The translations under genes and the position numbers were made by a program. Of a stretch of DNA of 64,000 nucleotides, positions 62,711 through 64,000 are shown in pieces; position 1 is the stretch's first letter, and each line of letters opens with the position of its first letter. The stretch covers positions 248,001 to 312,000 of the forward strand of contig CP121690.1 in assembly GCA_038396605.1 (NCBI GenBank), in the 5' to 3' direction. The notes below the pieces were generated by a model that did not search any database, was not told the DNA's origin, and saw nothing but the letters and a program-made list of their open reading frames with translations. The stretch comes from Eubacteriales bacterium mix99 (GTDB lineage: Bacteria; Bacillota; Clostridia; Caldicoprobacterales; DTU083).

Positions 62711-62869
62711 AGCCGATACCTCATTCCGTTTATTTGCTATCAACATTATTTCATAAATATACCGAAAAGTAAATCAACGACGAAAACAGTCCCTTGTCAG
62801 GCCTTGATCACAGGGTAAATTCCAACAGCTGGCGAAGGATATAAGGCATAAATAACCAGCGATTCATCA

Positions 62870-62931
62870 TTGACTTGCCGGTCACCTTTTGATATAATTG
62901 TTATAAATTTGACAAGCATAAATACATGCTT
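62870..62931 (+). promoter_or_regulatory. Promoter and palindromic operator of the OYE gene
   Basis: TTGACT (62870-62875) and TATAAT (62893-62898) are 17 bp apart. AAGCAT-AAATAC-ATGCTT (62914-62931) lies in the early transcribed region and suits binding by the divergent TetR protein. Confidence 0.65.
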
Positions 62932-62985
62932 TCCCTGCTGTGCCTTTGTCAAATGAAAGCAATCAAATTGAAGGAGGAAGTGTCT

Positions 62986-64000
62986 ATGCCATTCAAAACC
63001 TTATTGTCCCCAATCAGGATTGGCAGTATGGAGGTAAAGAACCGCTTTGTCGTTCCGCCCATGGGTACCTGCTTTGCCAACCAGGATGCTACGGTATCCC
63101 AGCGAATGATCGACTATTATTCCGCACGCGCCAAAGGCGGCTTCGGACTGATTACCATTGAGGTCACCGCCGTCGCTCCGGAAGGAGAAGCAATTAAAAC
63201 AGAACCTGGTTTATGGGATGATAAATTTATTCCTCAATACAGGAAACTGATTGATGCCTGTCACAAATATGGAGCAAAGGTTTCCGTCCAGCTGCATCAT
63301 GCAGGAAGACAAACGAATACAGGAATCATGGGCGAACAGCCTGTTTCTTCCTCGCCGTTGCCCTGCCCGATCTGTGCAGAAATCCCCCGGGAATTAACGA
63401 CGGAGGAAGTTTATACACAGATACAAAACTTCATTGATGCTGCGCAAAGGGCCCGTGAGGCGGGCGCAGATGCCGTTGAAATTCACGGTGCCCACGGCTA
63501 TCTGGTTGCTCAGTTTATGTCTCCCTATTCCAACAAGCGCACCGATGAGTTTGGCGGCACCTTTATCAACCGAATGCGCTTCCCCACTCTGATCATCAAA
63601 GGCATCCGGGAACAGGTGGATGCAAACTTCCCCATTATCTTCCGTATCAGCGGTGATGAAAAAATCACCGGAGGAAGAACCATAGCCGAAACCCGGGCCA
63701 TTGCTAGGTTGTTTGAGGAGTTGGGCGTAAATGCCATGCACGTCACAGCCAGCGTATACGGCAGCAGTCAATGGCTTTGGGCTCCAACCGAAATCAAAGC
63801 CGGTTACATTGCGGAACTTGCCGGAGAAGTGAAAAAGTCCGTATCCATACCGGTCATTACCGTAGGGCGTTATACGGATCCTTTTATTGCCGAAGATGTA
63901 TTGCTGACAGGAAAAGCCGACATGGTCTCCTTTGGAAGACAGTCCATCGCCGATCCTGAGATGCCCAACAAAGTAGCCGGAGGCAACCTGGAGGAAATCG
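62986..64000 (+). CDS. NADH:flavin oxidoreductase, Old Yellow Enzyme family (partial)
   Basis: 338 codons are visible before the window edge; the frame is open. The OYE/FadH-type barrel shows LLSPIRIGSMEVKNRFVVPP, VQLHHAGRQ, VEIHGAHGYLVAQFMSPYSN followed by KRTDEFGG, and ITVGRYTDP. The FMN-binding barrel is nearly complete. If the gene continues with an iron-sulfur and NAD-binding part it would be a 2,4-dienoyl-CoA reductase or bile acid/flavin reductase relative. AAGGAGG lies eight bases before ATG 62986. It is regulated, presumably, by the divergent TetR protein. Confidence 0.93.
   Translation, partial: MPFKTLLSPIRIGSMEVKNRFVVPPMGTCFANQDATVSQRMIDYYSARAKGGFGLITIEVTAVAPEGEAIKTEPGLWDDKFIPQYRKLIDACHKYGAKVSVQLHHAGRQTNTGIMGEQPVSSSPLPCPICAEIPRELTTEEVYTQIQNFIDAAQRAREAGADAVEIHGAHGYLVAQFMSPYSNKRTDEFGGTFINRMRFPTLIIKGIREQVDANFPIIFRISGDEKITGGRTIAETRAIARLFEELGVNAMHVTASVYGSSQWLWAPTEIKAGYIAELAGEVKKSVSIPVITVGRYTDPFIAEDVLLTGKADMVSFGRQSIADPEMPNKVAGGNLEEI

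Noticed and set aside
1-64000. tRNA, rRNA, CRISPR arrays, intact insertion sequences and known riboswitches
   Set aside because: Intergenic regions were read for cloverleaf, repeat-spacer, transposase and conserved riboswitch patterns; none was convincing. Covariance-model searches were not possible here.

Overview
The window looks like a chromosomal segment of a saccharolytic Firmicute, most likely a gut Lachnospiraceae/Clostridia-type bacterium. This is inferred from Gram-positive lipoprotein solute-binding proteins, YesM/YesN-type two-component systems, LplB/LplC-type permeases, strong AGGAGG ribosome binding sites and TTGACA-N17-TATAAT promoters. No rRNA, tRNA, CRISPR array or intact insertion sequence was seen.

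Layout. (1) 1-9.7 kb: a sugar-acid locus. A MalEFG-like ABC importer, a DUF2264 protein, a DgoD-type dehydratase and a KDPG/KDPGal aldolase lie on the minus strand. They are divergent from a YesM kinase and a YesN regulator whose reading frame is broken by an ochre codon. (2) 9.7-13.6 kb: a short-loop sensor kinase with an OmpR-type regulator, a repeat-rich intergenic region, then a DtxR-like regulator with a radical SAM protein. (3) 13.7-21.4 kb: a Hyi-like isomerase with a Gfo/Idh/MocA dehydrogenase and a divergent AraC regulator, an ABC-F ATPase, a stretch of gene fragments (DUF4256, sulfatase, AraC, beta-helix glycosidase), then YdcF, 2H phosphoesterase and cytidine deaminase genes. (4) 21.4-34.6 kb: polysaccharide degradation by a secreted multimodular GH76 enzyme and by GH30, GH2 and GH4 enzymes with an AraC regulator. 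A NUDIX hydrolase and a divergent HTH protein/Ser-Thr kinase pair lie among them.

(5) 34.8-50.2 kb: the most unusual part. Two paralogous modules each carry a HyuA-like ASKHA protein without HyuB, a multispanning permease and a small HExxH protein with an M78/ImmA-like HExxH-x35-E-xxA-xxFA pattern. Module A adds an FAD oxidoreductase and faces an IclR regulator. Module B adds a GntR regulator, KduI and a KduD-like dehydrogenase, which ties it to 5-keto-4-deoxyuronate breakdown. Each module has a TTGACA promoter with a palindrome on the -10 or start region.

(6) 50.5-62 kb: a GH78 rhamnosidase, a YibQ-type deacetylase gene interrupted by an opal codon, and an operon of LplB-LplC-type permeases, a solute-binding protein with a tandemly repeated N-terminus, a membrane-anchored AraC sensor-regulator and a GDPD protein. 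(7) 62.1-64 kb: a TetR regulator divergent from an Old Yellow Enzyme-type reductase cut by the window edge.

Taken together the region imports and dismantles plant, fungal or host glycans. Hexuronate and aldonate products are channelled toward 2-keto-3-deoxy sugar acids, with Eda at the end. The 2-keto-3-deoxy sugar-acid kinase that should act before Eda is not in the window.
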